Source: CF-118 sp035689345 (GTDB lineage Bacteria; Chloroflexota; Dormibacteria; Dormibacterales; Dormibacteraceae). From it: DNA of 64,000 nucleotides. This document shows, piece by piece, positions 16,058 through 23,960 of the stretch. Location: assembly GCA_035689345.1 (NCBI GenBank), contig DASSLR010000052.1, positions 14,340 through 78,339 of the forward strand. The letters run 5' to 3'. Position 1 is the first letter of the stretch, and every line of letters starts with the position of its first letter. The position numbers and the translations under genes were made by a program. The notes under the pieces were generated by a model. The model searched no databases. It saw nothing but the letters and a program-made list of their open reading frames with translations, and was not told the origin of the DNA.

Positions 16058-16882
16058 TTGAAGAATCAGGCGGGCTGGGTGAGGGCGGGCGAGTACCAGG
16101 ACATCGTCTACGAGACCTGGGACGGAATCGCCAAGATCACGATCAACCGACCGGAGGTTCGGAACGCGTTCCGGCCGACGACGGTCTTCGAGATGTCGGC
16201 CGCTTTCGAGGCCGCGCGCAACGATCCCGAGATCGGGGTCGTCATCCTCACCGGCGCGGGCACGGAGGCGTTCTGCTCGGGTGGCGACCAGCGGATCCGC
16301 GGGGATGACGGCTACATCGACCCCAAGGGTGTCGGCCGTCTCAACGTGCTCGACCTGCAGGTCCAGATCCGCCGGCTGCCCAAGCCGGTCGTCGCGATGG
16401 TGGCGGGCTACGCCATCGGCGGCGGCCACGTACTCCATGTCGTGTGCGACCTGACGATCGCGGCCGACAACGCGCGCTTCGGTCAGACCGGTCCACGCGT
16501 GGGCAGCTTCGATGGCGGCTACGGCGCGGGCCTGCTGGCGCGGACGGTCGGCCTGAAGAAGGCGCGCGAGATCTGGTTTCTGTGCGAGCAGTACGACGCG
16601 CAGCAGGCGCTGGACATGGGCCTCGTCAACAAGGTCGTGCCCCTGGACAGGCTCGAGGAAGAGACGGTGGCCTGGTGCCGGCGAATGCTCGAGCTGAGCC
16701 CGCTGGCGCTGCGCATGCTCAAGGCGGGATTCAATGCGGCCGACGACGGGCTTGCCGGCATCCAGCAGCTCGCGGGCGACGCGACGCTCCTCTACTACCT
16801 GAGCGAGGAGGCCCAGGAAGGTCGCGACGCGTACGTGCAGAAGCGCAAGCCCGACTTCAAGAAGTTTCCGAAGAGACCGTAG
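16058..16882 (+). CDS. menB: 1,4-Dihydroxy-2-naphthoyl-CoA synthase
   Basis: Crotonase-fold enzyme closing the second ring of menaquinone from o-succinylbenzoyl-CoA. MenB features: FCSGGDQRIRG, the oxyanion region AMVAGYAIGGGHVLHVVCDLTIAADNARFGQTGPRVGSFDGGYGAG, and the C-terminal EGRDAYVQKRKPDFKKFPKRP that distinguishes MenB from general enoyl-CoA hydratases. The TTG at 16058 has AGGAG 7 nt upstream and gives 274 residues. It is followed two bases later by menA. Confidence 0.95.
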   Translation: MKNQAGWVRAGEYQDIVYETWDGIAKITINRPEVRNAFRPTTVFEMSAAFEAARNDPEIGVVILTGAGTEAFCSGGDQRIRGDDGYIDPKGVGRLNVLDLQVQIRRLPKPVVAMVAGYAIGGGHVLHVVCDLTIAADNARFGQTGPRVGSFDGGYGAGLLARTVGLKKAREIWFLCEQYDAQQALDMGLVNKVVPLDRLEEETVAWCRRMLELSPLALRMLKAGFNAADDGLAGIQQLAGDATLLYYLSEEAQEGRDAYVQKRKPDFKKFPKRP

Positions 16883-16884
16883 AG

Positions 16885-17784
16885 ATGGCGGTGGCGGTGC
16901 AAGCGCTGACGCCGCGAGCCGTCTGGTGGTCGGCCGTGCGCCCGGCGACGCTGGCCGCGTCGGTAGCCCCCGTGCTGGCGGGCACCGCGATCGCGATCCA
17001 TGGCGGGGCCATCCGCCCGCTCGCGGGGCTCGGCGCGCTGGTGGTAGCGCTGGCGATGCAGCTCGGCGTCAACTTCGCGAACGACTACTCGGACCATCGC
17101 CGTGGCGCTGACACCGCTGCGCGCGTCGGACCGGTGCGCGCCGCGTCATCCGGAATCGTGCCGCCCGAGCAAGTTCGCGCGGCCGCCATCGCGGCGTTCG
17201 GCGTGGCGGGGCTGGCCGGGGTCGCGCTGAGCATCGCGACCGACTGGCGCCTGCTCGTCGTCGGGGCCGCGTGCCTGCTCGCGGGCTGGCTCTACACCGG
17301 CGGCCCGCGTCCGTACGGTTACCTCGGCCTGGGCGAACTTTTTGTCTTCGTTTTCTTCGGACTGGTGGCGACCGCGGGCACCGTGTACGTCGAGTCGCTG
17401 CGCGTGACCCCGCTCGCGATCCTCTTCGGATGCTCGATCGGTTTTCTCGCGACCTCGATCCTCGTCTTGAACAACCTGCGCGACATCGAGACCGATGCGG
17501 CCGCGGGCAAGCGCACCCTGGCAACGCTGATCGGCCGCCGGCGCACGCTGTATCTGCTCGCTGTCGTCACCGCCGCGGCCTTCGCCGTGCCGATCGTGGT
17601 TTTCATGTCGGGCCTCGCGCCGGTGACGGTCATGGCAGTCCATTTCGCGATTCCCATCGCGGCGGTGCCGGTGCGTTCCGCTTTTGCGACGACCGCCGCG
17701 CCTGCGCTGGTGGCCGCGCTGAAGCGCATGGCCGTGGCCGAGCTTTCTTTCGCGCTGCTTCTGACGGTGGGGCTGATCCTTTAG
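16885..17784 (+). CDS. menA: 1,4-Dihydroxy-2-naphthoate polyprenyltransferase
   Basis: UbiA-superfamily membrane enzyme attaching the prenyl tail in menaquinone synthesis. The prenyl diphosphate and Mg2+ motifs are NFANDYSDHRRGAD and LNNLRDIETDAAAGKRTLA, separated by several hydrophobic helices; about eight or nine membrane segments in 299 residues, the normal size. The ATG at 16885 lies two bases after the menB stop. Cotranscribed with menB and followed without a gap by a small gene. Confidence 0.94.
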   Translation: MAVAVQALTPRAVWWSAVRPATLAASVAPVLAGTAIAIHGGAIRPLAGLGALVVALAMQLGVNFANDYSDHRRGADTAARVGPVRAASSGIVPPEQVRAAAIAAFGVAGLAGVALSIATDWRLLVVGAACLLAGWLYTGGPRPYGYLGLGELFVFVFFGLVATAGTVYVESLRVTPLAILFGCSIGFLATSILVLNNLRDIETDAAAGKRTLATLIGRRRTLYLLAVVTAAAFAVPIVVFMSGLAPVTVMAVHFAIPIAAVPVRSAFATTAAPALVAALKRMAVAELSFALLLTVGLIL

Positions 17785-17991
17785 ATGGAAGCGATCATCA
17801 CGTCGGTGCGCCCCGACGATGTAGCTCGCGAGGTCGAGGCCGCGAAGGCTCGCGGATGCTCGAACTTCGTCCTGCGCTCCGTCGATCGCGGTGGCATGCT
17901 CGATCGCGAGCGCCTCGGCGCCGCGCACTACGCGGCCGGGATTCAGGCGGTGGTCGAGCTCGAGGTCGCCGCGGCCGCTCCGCTCAGGTGA
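17785..17991 (+). CDS. Small hypothetical protein downstream of menA (68 aa)
   Basis: The ATG follows the menA stop with no intervening base. The product MEAIITSVRPDDVAREVEAA... continues with RGCSNFVLRSVDRGGMLDRERLGAAHYAAGIQAVVELE and has a protein-like composition, but I recognise no family. Its last 49 bp overlap menH tail-to-tail. It could be a remnant of a longer gene truncated by the menH end, or a real small menaquinone-linked protein. Confidence 0.45.
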   Translation: MEAIITSVRPDDVAREVEAAKARGCSNFVLRSVDRGGMLDRERLGAAHYAAGIQAVVELEVAAAAPLR

Positions 17992-18695
17992 TCCGCCAGG
18001 ATCGCCGCGGTGACGTCGGGCTGCTCGAACTGGACCGAGTGCCCGCTGCCGGCGACGATCTGAACACGCGAGCCGGCCACTTCTTCAGCCAGGCGCTGAG
18101 CGTGGCTGACGAAGACGGGGTCCCGCTCGCCCGCGATGAACGTGCTCGGACACGTGACCGCGTCGAGCATTTCCCACAACGGTTCCATCGCCCCAGCGCC
18201 CATGCCGCGCAGCGAGGCGGCGAGACCATCAGCCGTGTTGGCCACGCGCATCGCGTGCAGCCAGGCGAGGAATCGCGGTCCGCGGCGCGCGATCCCCGCA
18301 AACATCGGCAGCCCTTCCCAATAGGTGACGAACGCTTCGACGCCTTCGCGCTCGATGCGCTGGGCCAGGGCTTCGTCGGCGACGCGACGCTCAGCCCGCG
18401 CCGCGGGATCGAGGCCCGCGTGGGCGCCGATGGTGAACAAAGACCGGGTGCGCTCGGGTAGTCTGACCGCCACGTGCAGAGCGAGCCGGCCGCCCATCGA
18501 GTAACCGACGACGTGGCTGCGTTCGACTCCGAGGTGATCCCACATCTCGACGAGGTCGGCAGCGCAATCGTCCATCGTGGTGCTCCGCAGGTCGGGCGTG
18601 AGCCACTTCCATCCCGAAGGCATCCTGGAGACGAGGTCGTCCCAGCTCGCGCCGGCCAGCGTGAAGCCGTGCAAAAGGGTGACGACCTCGTCCAC
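17943..18695 (-). CDS. menH: Alpha/beta hydrolase, probable MenH (SHCHC synthase)
   Basis: Probably 2-succinyl-6-hydroxy-2,4-cyclohexadiene-1-carboxylate synthase, the step after MenD. Triad residues are visible: Ser in VVGYSMGGRLALH, Asp in IAGERDPVFV and His in VAGSGHSVQFEQP. The N-terminus VTLLHGFTLAGASWDDL carries the oxyanion hole. The GTG at 18695 gives 250 residues. It is divergent from menD with 11 bp between start codons. The assignment to MenH rather than a general hydrolase rests on pattern plus context. Confidence 0.85.
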   Translation of the reverse strand: MDEVVTLLHGFTLAGASWDDLVSRMPSGWKWLTPDLRSTTMDDCAADLVEMWDHLGVERSHVVGYSMGGRLALHVAVRLPERTRSLFTIGAHAGLDPAARAERRVADEALAQRIEREGVEAFVTYWEGLPMFAGIARRGPRFLAWLHAMRVANTADGLAASLRGMGAGAMEPLWEMLDAVTCPSTFIAGERDPVFVSHAQRLAEEVAGSRVQIVAGSGHSVQFEQPDVTAAILADHLSGAAAATSSSTTA

Positions 18696-18706
18696 ATGAA
18701 GATCGT

Positions 18707-20386
18707 ATGGACGTAGCCCAGTCCTTCGCGGCCACGTTCGTGGACGAGCTCGCGGTGCAGGGCGTGGAGTATGCCTGCGTGTCGCCCGGCTCGCGCTCGG
18801 CGCCCATCGCGATGGCGCTGCAGCGACATCCGAAGACCAACGTCTTCATGCAGATCGACGAGCGCTCGGGCTCGTTCTTCGGCGTCGGCCTGGCGAAGGC
18901 GACCGGCAAGCCCGTCGTCCTGCTGTCGACGTCGGGCACCGCCGCTGCCGAATTCCACGCGGCGGTGGTGGAGGCTTTTCACTCGCGCACACCGCTGATC
19001 GTGCTGACTGCGGACCGGCCGCCGGAGCTGCGCGACGTCGGCGCCAACCAGGCGATCGATCAGCAGAGGTTGTTCGGCAGCGCGGCGCGCTGGTTCTTCG
19101 ACCCGGGCGTTCCGCTCGAAGCGCCGAACTCCGCGCGCCTGTGGCGCCGCCTCGCCGCCCGCGCATACGCGGAGGCGCTCAGCGGCGGGCCGGTGCATCT
19201 CAACCTGCCGTTCCGCGAACCGCTCGTGCCGCCGCCTGGGCAGGTGCCGTCACCGCTCGGCGAGTCACCGCAGGCGATGAGCTCCGGCCGCTCGACGCCG
19301 ACCTCCGAGCAGGTCGCGTCGGTGGCCGCGGCGCTGCTGACCGCCAAGCGGCCGCTGGTCGTCGCGGGAGAGATGCGGGACGGGGCGAGGCTTGCCGCCG
19401 GGCTCAACCGGCTGGGCGTGCCCCTGCTGGCCGAGCCGAGCTCGCAGCTGCGGCGAGCCGAATCGGGCGCTGCGGTGGAGTCGTACGAAGCGCTGCTGCG
19501 GGCGGGATGGTCGCTGCAGCACGGACCCGACCTCGTCATCCGCCTGGGGGGCACGCCGACTTCCAAGGTGATGAACTCCTGGCTTGCGGCTGCATCCGCG
19601 CCGACGTTTCTCATCGACCCCGACCGGATGTGGCGCGACGAGGACCAGGTCGCGAGCAACGTGCTCGTTTGCGATCCGCAGATGCTCATCGAGAGCCTGC
19701 CGCCTGCTGACGTCGGCGCATGGCGCGACGAGTGGGTGAGCGCGGGCAAGAAGGCCACCGCCGCCATCGCGGCGACGCTCGTCTCGACGCCGATCCACGA
19801 AGGCCACATCGTGCGGGCGCTGGCGGCGAAGGTGCCCGACTCGGCCCAGGTCTTCGTGGGCTCGAGCATGCCTATCCGCGCGGCGGACAGCTTCTGGCCG
19901 TACGCGCGCGCGGGCCAGGCTTTCTACGGCAACCGCGGTGCGAGCGGCATCGACGGCCTTGTCTCCACCGGCCTCGGCATCGCCGCGGCGCGGCCGTCAG
20001 ATCCCACGGTGCTCATGCTCGGCGACCTGTCCGTGTATCACGACATGAACGGCCTGTGGGCGCTGCGCCGGCACGGCATCAAGGCGACGATCGTGGTCTG
20101 CGACAACAACGGTGGCGGCGTTTTCAACTTCCTTCCGCAGGCTCAGCACACCGACGTGTTCGAGGAGCTCTTCGCGACGCCGCTCGGTCTCGACTTCGCG
20201 CAGGTGGCGCGGCTCTATGGCGTCGTCTACAGCCCCGTCACCGACCGGTCGGGCCTCGAGCCGGCGATCACCGACGCGCTCGGCGCCCAGACCTCGACGA
20301 TGGTCGTGGTGCGTTACAAGCGCGAGGACAGCGTCAACGGCCATCGCCTGTGCTGGGAGGCCGCCGCGTCCGCGCTGCGGAGCTAG
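18707..20386 (+). CDS. menD: SEPHCHC synthase
   Basis: Thiamine diphosphate-dependent enzyme that joins isochorismate and 2-oxoglutarate at the branch into menaquinone. MenD features: YACVSPGSRSAPIAMAL and IDERSGSFFGVGLAKATGKPVVLLSTSGTAAAEFHAAV at the N-terminus, RPPELRDVGANQAIDQ, and the ThDP/Mg motif GDLSVYHDMNGLWAL...VVCDNNGGGVFNFLPQ. At 559 residues it is full length. The ATG at 18707 is only 11 bp from the divergent menH start, so its promoter must overlap menH. Confidence 0.95.
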   Translation: MDVAQSFAATFVDELAVQGVEYACVSPGSRSAPIAMALQRHPKTNVFMQIDERSGSFFGVGLAKATGKPVVLLSTSGTAAAEFHAAVVEAFHSRTPLIVLTADRPPELRDVGANQAIDQQRLFGSAARWFFDPGVPLEAPNSARLWRRLAARAYAEALSGGPVHLNLPFREPLVPPPGQVPSPLGESPQAMSSGRSTPTSEQVASVAAALLTAKRPLVVAGEMRDGARLAAGLNRLGVPLLAEPSSQLRRAESGAAVESYEALLRAGWSLQHGPDLVIRLGGTPTSKVMNSWLAAASAPTFLIDPDRMWRDEDQVASNVLVCDPQMLIESLPPADVGAWRDEWVSAGKKATAAIAATLVSTPIHEGHIVRALAAKVPDSAQVFVGSSMPIRAADSFWPYARAGQAFYGNRGASGIDGLVSTGLGIAAARPSDPTVLMLGDLSVYHDMNGLWALRRHGIKATIVVCDNNGGGVFNFLPQAQHTDVFEELFATPLGLDFAQVARLYGVVYSPVTDRSGLEPAITDALGAQTSTMVVVRYKREDSVNGHRLCWEAAASALRS

Positions 20387-20420
20387 CAACCTGCGCGTGT
20401 GCCGGCCCTGGCACCAGGAA

Positions 20421-21767
20421 CTACGTCAGCGCCGAGAGCAGCGCCTTGAATTTCAAGTCCGTTTCTTCCAGCTCGCGCGCCGGATCTGAGTCGGGCATCA
20501 CGCCGACACCCGCGTAGAGCCGGGCGCCGTCCTCCCAGAGAAGCCCGCAGCGCAGCGCGACCGCGAACTCTCCGTCGCCGTTGCCGTCCGTCCATCCGAC
20601 GGCGCCCGCATACCAGCCGCGTTCCATCGACTCGAGGTCGTCGATGATGCGGTCGGCGGCGTCGCGCGGCCAGCCTCCGACCGCCGGCGTGGGGTGGAGG
20701 GCGGCGGCCAGATCGAGCGCGTCGGCGGGCGGAGCCGAGAGCTCGGCGTCGACCGACGTCGCCAGGTGCTGGATGTTCGTGAAGCGCACGACCTCCGGCG
20801 GGCGGGCGGCGACGCTGCGCGCGAACGGCCGGAGCGCGTCGACGACAAAGCGTGAGACGACGTCGTGCTCGGCCGCGTCCTTGTTGCTCGCTCGCAGTTG
20901 CTCCGCGAGGCGCTCGTCCTCAGCCTCTGAGGCGCCGCGCGCGACCGAGCCGGCCATCGGCTGCGCGTGCGCGTGCGCTCCGGTCCGCCGGATCAGCAGC
21001 TCTGGCGACGCGCCCGCGAACGCGGTGCCGTCGGCGCCGGTGATCAGATACGTGAAGCACGACGGGTACGCGGAACGAAGCGACCGCGCGACCATGCCTG
21101 CGGGCATCACCCCGTCGCCGCGCGCGACCACCTCGCGCGCGAGCACAACCTTCGAAGCCTCGCCCGCGCGCAGCCTGGCCGCGGCGGAATCGATGGCGGC
21201 CGCCCACGCGATCGGGTTGCGAACCGCCGACACCTCGAGCGTGCGAGCCAGCGGCGCGCGCGCCGTCGACGGCTCGACGTCAAGCAGCTCTTCCGCCTCG
21301 GGCGTCGCGCAGGTGATGAAGGTGCGACCGCGCACCCTCGCCACAGCGAGCGCGGGCACGCGCAAGAGGAGCGAAGGAAAACCGGACCACGGCCCTGACG
21401 GGTCGCGGTCGGTGCGGTAGGCGAAGCCGCCGATGGCGATGGGCCCTGCGCCCGCGGGCAGAACGCTCGCGTCCTCCTGGCGCAGCATCTCGCGCAGCCG
21501 CCGCCACATGCGCGCCGCCGCTTCCACCCGGTTGGCGCCACGCTCGCGGTCGAGCACCGCGCCGTTCGCATCCTCGAGGGAGACGCCGTCCGGCGAAGCG
21601 ACGATCTCGTACGCCGTGCCGATGCCGGCCACGCTCACGGCGTCGGGCATCGGCCGTTCGATGAGCAGGACCTCGTGTCCTGCGTCTCGCGCCGCGCCGG
21701 CGAGCTCGACCAGGTCCGGCGTGCGTTCGAGCTCGCGCACCCGCAGCGGCGTGACGGCGAGCTTCAT
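20421..21767 (-). CDS. menF: Isochorismate synthase
   Basis: Chorismate-using enzyme that makes isochorismate for MenD. The C-terminal chorismate-binding fold shows SKVVLAREV, FAGASPELLIRRTG, AQPMAGSVARGASEAED, LHPTPAVGGWPRDAA and ERGWYAGAVGWTDGNGDGEFAVALRCGLL. Siderophore or salicylate synthases of the same fold are an alternative, but context with menD, menH, menB and menA makes menaquinone much more likely. The ATG overlaps the merR stop as ATGA. 448 residues, converging on menD. Confidence 0.92.
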   Translation of the reverse strand: MKLAVTPLRVRELERTPDLVELAGAARDAGHEVLLIERPMPDAVSVAGIGTAYEIVASPDGVSLEDANGAVLDRERGANRVEAAARMWRRLREMLRQEDASVLPAGAGPIAIGGFAYRTDRDPSGPWSGFPSLLLRVPALAVARVRGRTFITCATPEAEELLDVEPSTARAPLARTLEVSAVRNPIAWAAAIDSAAARLRAGEASKVVLAREVVARGDGVMPAGMVARSLRSAYPSCFTYLITGADGTAFAGASPELLIRRTGAHAHAQPMAGSVARGASEAEDERLAEQLRASNKDAAEHDVVSRFVVDALRPFARSVAARPPEVVRFTNIQHLATSVDAELSAPPADALDLAAALHPTPAVGGWPRDAADRIIDDLESMERGWYAGAVGWTDGNGDGEFAVALRCGLLWEDGARLYAGVGVMPDSDPARELEETDLKFKALLSALT

Positions 21768-22462
21768 CGCGACTTCTTTTCTATGTGCTCGCGCGCCGCG
21801 CGCAGGAGCGTGCGCTGGAAGTGATGCCTCACCAGCAGGCCGCTCGCGTCGAGCAGCTCATTGAAGAGCTCGAGCAGCCGGCGCTCGGCGGCCTCGGTCT
21901 CGCCGCCCTCGGCCTGGATGCGCTCGCGCACGTGGCGGTCGAAGAGGTCGACGGCCTGGCGGGCGACGCGGTCGGTCGCCTGGGCGTACTCGCCCGCGAG
22001 CTCGAGGAGCGGACCGAGCGGTACGCCTGCGGCGATGAGCTTCATGCCCGCGGCGATCGCGTCCAGGTCGCCGGCCGGGTAGAGCGCCGCCTCACCGCCT
22101 TCGACAGGAACGAGGAGTCCCGCTTGCTCGAGGCTTTTCAGCAGCGGCACCGCGACGCCGCTGCGCTCGGCCAGCTCGTCGAGGGTGAGGGTCTGGGGCG
22201 AGGCCGGCCGGGTCACGGCCGCGACGAGGGACTCGTCAGACGGTTCGAGCTCGCCCTCGAGGAAGCGGCGGATGACGGTCAGGGTGAAGCCGCGGCGCTG
22301 GAGGTCGCGGATGCGGCGCAGGCGCTCGAGGTGGCTCTCCCCGTACCAGGTCACTCGGCCCTCGCGGCGAGGCGAATCGAGCAGCCCCTTGCCCTGGTAG
22401 AAGCGGATCGTGTCGACGGCCATGCCGGAGGCTCGGGCCAACTGTTCGATCCGGTACTCCAT
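21764..22462 (-). CDS. MerR-family transcription regulator
   Basis: The N-terminal winged helix-turn-helix reads YRIEQLARASGMAVDTIRFYQGKGLLDSPRREG then HLERLRRIRDLQRRGFTLTVIRRFLEGE, typical of MerR. A second related HTH-like part (LTLDELAERSGVAVPLLKSLEQAGLL) follows around residues 90-120, then a helical C-terminal domain without the Cys ligands of metal sensors, so a metal signal is unlikely. Its 4-nt overlap with menF suggests it regulates this operon, perhaps itself included. Start ATG at 22462. Confidence 0.9.
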   Translation of the reverse strand: MEYRIEQLARASGMAVDTIRFYQGKGLLDSPRREGRVTWYGESHLERLRRIRDLQRRGFTLTVIRRFLEGELEPSDESLVAAVTRPASPQTLTLDELAERSGVAVPLLKSLEQAGLLVPVEGGEAALYPAGDLDAIAAGMKLIAAGVPLGPLLELAGEYAQATDRVARQAVDLFDRHVRERIQAEGGETEAAERRLLELFNELLDASGLLVRHHFQRTLLRAAREHIEKKSR

Positions 22463-22470
22463 GAGTGGTC

Positions 22471-22476
22471 ACTCTA
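22471..22476 (-). promoter_or_regulatory. Leaderless-type -10 element of merR-menF
   Basis: TAGAGT on the minus strand ends 8 nt before the merR ATG. It overlaps the inverted repeat GAGTG-N2-CACTC (22463-22474), a plausible autoregulatory site for the MerR protein. Confidence 0.45.
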
Positions 22477-22502
22477 AGGGTACTCGGCCGCCACGATTCA
22501 CA

Positions 22503-22556
22503 CCGTTTGGCGCCAAAACCGCACATCGGTCCGCCGGAAGGCCCCGTTTGGCGCCA
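22503..22556. repeat. Paired-palindrome element, copy D
   Basis: The 13-mer CCGTTTGGCGCCA occurs at 22503-22515 and again at 22544-22556. The first copy extends to the 12-bp palindrome TTTGGCGCCAAA (22506-22517). The palindrome centres are 41 bp apart, as in the other three copies. Unlike those, this gap lies upstream of merR and downstream of a lipoprotein gene on the same strand. Confidence 0.6.
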
Positions 22557-22583
22557 CCGCTAGGCCGCCGACGGCCGAAACCG

Positions 22584-23081
22584 CTACATGCGGCCCGCAG
22601 CGGCGATCGCGACGGCTTTCTCGATCGCCTCCTGCTGCGCCTGGGTCATAGTGCCACCGGCCACAGCGCCGGTGATTGTCACAGCGCGGCCGCCCTTCTT
22701 CATGTCCAGCTCGGCGGTGGGCGAGTCGTCGCCGCCGGACGCGAAGAAGGCCGCATCGCCCAGGTTGGGGATTGAGGTCACGTGCGCTCCGGAAACGTTC
22801 TGGAGCCCGTAGGGCAGTTTTCCGACAGACGCCGTGTCGGTGGCCGCGATGGTCACCGCCGATGCATCTGCGGCCGTCCAGGTGCAGCTTGGCGCATTGA
22901 CGCCTGACGGCACCCCTGCCGGAACGCTCCGCCCGAGGGCGGCGCCAACCTCGGCGGGCGTGGCCAGCGCGCAAAGTTGCGCGGCGGTGAAGCCGTTGCT
23001 GGATGTCGTTCCGCCCGCCGCGCTGGACGAACCGCACGCGACCGTCATGACGGCGACAAGCAGCGCCACCACACATCTCAA
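22584..23081 (-). CDS. Small secreted lipoprotein (DUF3558-like)
   Basis: Signal peptide with lipobox MTVAC (Cys16), then a Ser/Thr/Gly linker and a globular domain beginning FTAAQLCALATPAEVGAALG, with a second Cys in APSCTWTA that could pair with it. This layout matches actinobacterial DUF3558-like lipoproteins by pattern; the function of that family is unknown. The TTG at 23081 gives 165 residues. It follows the transglycosylase gene by 36 bp on the same strand. Confidence 0.75.
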   Translation of the reverse strand: MRCVVALLVAVMTVACGSSSAAGGTTSSNGFTAAQLCALATPAEVGAALGRSVPAGVPSGVNAPSCTWTAADASAVTIAATDTASVGKLPYGLQNVSGAHVTSIPNLGDAAFFASGGDDSPTAELDMKKGGRAVTITGAVAGGTMTQAQQEAIEKAVAIAAAGRM

Positions 23082-23117
23082 GGCGTGCTGATTCTTACAC
23101 GGCGGTGGCGAGCTCGA

Positions 23118-23960
23118 TCAGCCGGAGGTGTTCCAGTAGTACAGGCGGTCGAGCCAGGCCGGGTCCGCGCGGATGGCGCGGGCGAAGAACTCGACGGCGT
23201 CGACGTAGTCGTAGTCGAGGTTGTAGTGAAAGATCGCGGTGCGCATGTCGCCGGGCGCGCCGTAATGGACCAGGTACCGCGCCGCCGCCATGATCGCGTC
23301 GTGCGGGTCGTTGATGTTGCCGCCCTGCCCCCAGTTCGCCCACGTGCCCGGCAGGAACTGCATCGGCCCCAGCGCGCCCGCTGAAGAAGGGCCGTTGTTG
23401 CGCCCGAACGAGCTCTCGATGAAGTTGATCGACGCCAGGTAGCTCGCATCGACGCCGTACCTGTGCTGCGCCTCGAGGTAGTAACCGCGCAGCGTGGCGA
23501 CCGGCGCGGCGTTGTTGTACGGAAACACGAAGTGGGCGTGCACCAGGTAGTACTGATCGAATCCGGCGAGCGCGTACAGCGAGTGGAGGCCCGCGATCGC
23601 GTCCTCGACCGGGCGCGACTCCGATGCGGGGAGCAGCGGGATGACGCTGGTCTCCACGCTGGAGTAGCTCGCCAGCTCGTAGACGCGCAGCTCTTCCTGG
23701 CGCACGGCCGTCCGGTATCTGAACTCGGCAGCGGCGACGGCCATGTCGAAACGGACGCGGTCCATGAGCGATGTCGGAGCGGGAGCGCCGGTCAACGCCT
23801 GGCGTTGCGCGAGCGCCGCGGTCATCGCGAGTTCCGCGCTCATCAGCCGGGCCGCCTCGTGCCGCGGGCTGACAGGCGCGAACGGATCGTGGGCCTGCAC
23901 CGATTGCGCCGGGAGCGCCAGCACCAGCGCTCCCAGCGCAGCAGCGATGAAACGGATCAG
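23118..23960 (-). CDS. Exported lytic transglycosylase-like protein
   Basis: SLT/MltB-like murein hydrolase expected to cut peptidoglycan outside the membrane. The catalytic region reads ASINFIESSFGRNN (Glu182) and GALGPMQFLPGTWANWG, followed by INDPHDAIMAAARYL. Canonical starts begin only at the GTG 23924, which cuts the signal peptide in half. A CTG at 23960 that overlaps the preceding gene's stop as CTGA restores a complete signal peptide (MIRFIAAALGALVLALPAQ, then SVQA-HD), so I prefer it. 280 residues. Last gene of the regulator-M20-DUF5317-FtsH operon. Confidence 0.82.
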   Translation of the reverse strand: MIRFIAAALGALVLALPAQSVQAHDPFAPVSPRHEAARLMSAELAMTAALAQRQALTGAPAPTSLMDRVRFDMAVAAAEFRYRTAVRQEELRVYELASYSSVETSVIPLLPASESRPVEDAIAGLHSLYALAGFDQYYLVHAHFVFPYNNAAPVATLRGYYLEAQHRYGVDASYLASINFIESSFGRNNGPSSAGALGPMQFLPGTWANWGQGGNINDPHDAIMAAARYLVHYGAPGDMRTAIFHYNLDYDYVDAVEFFARAIRADPAWLDRLYYWNTSG

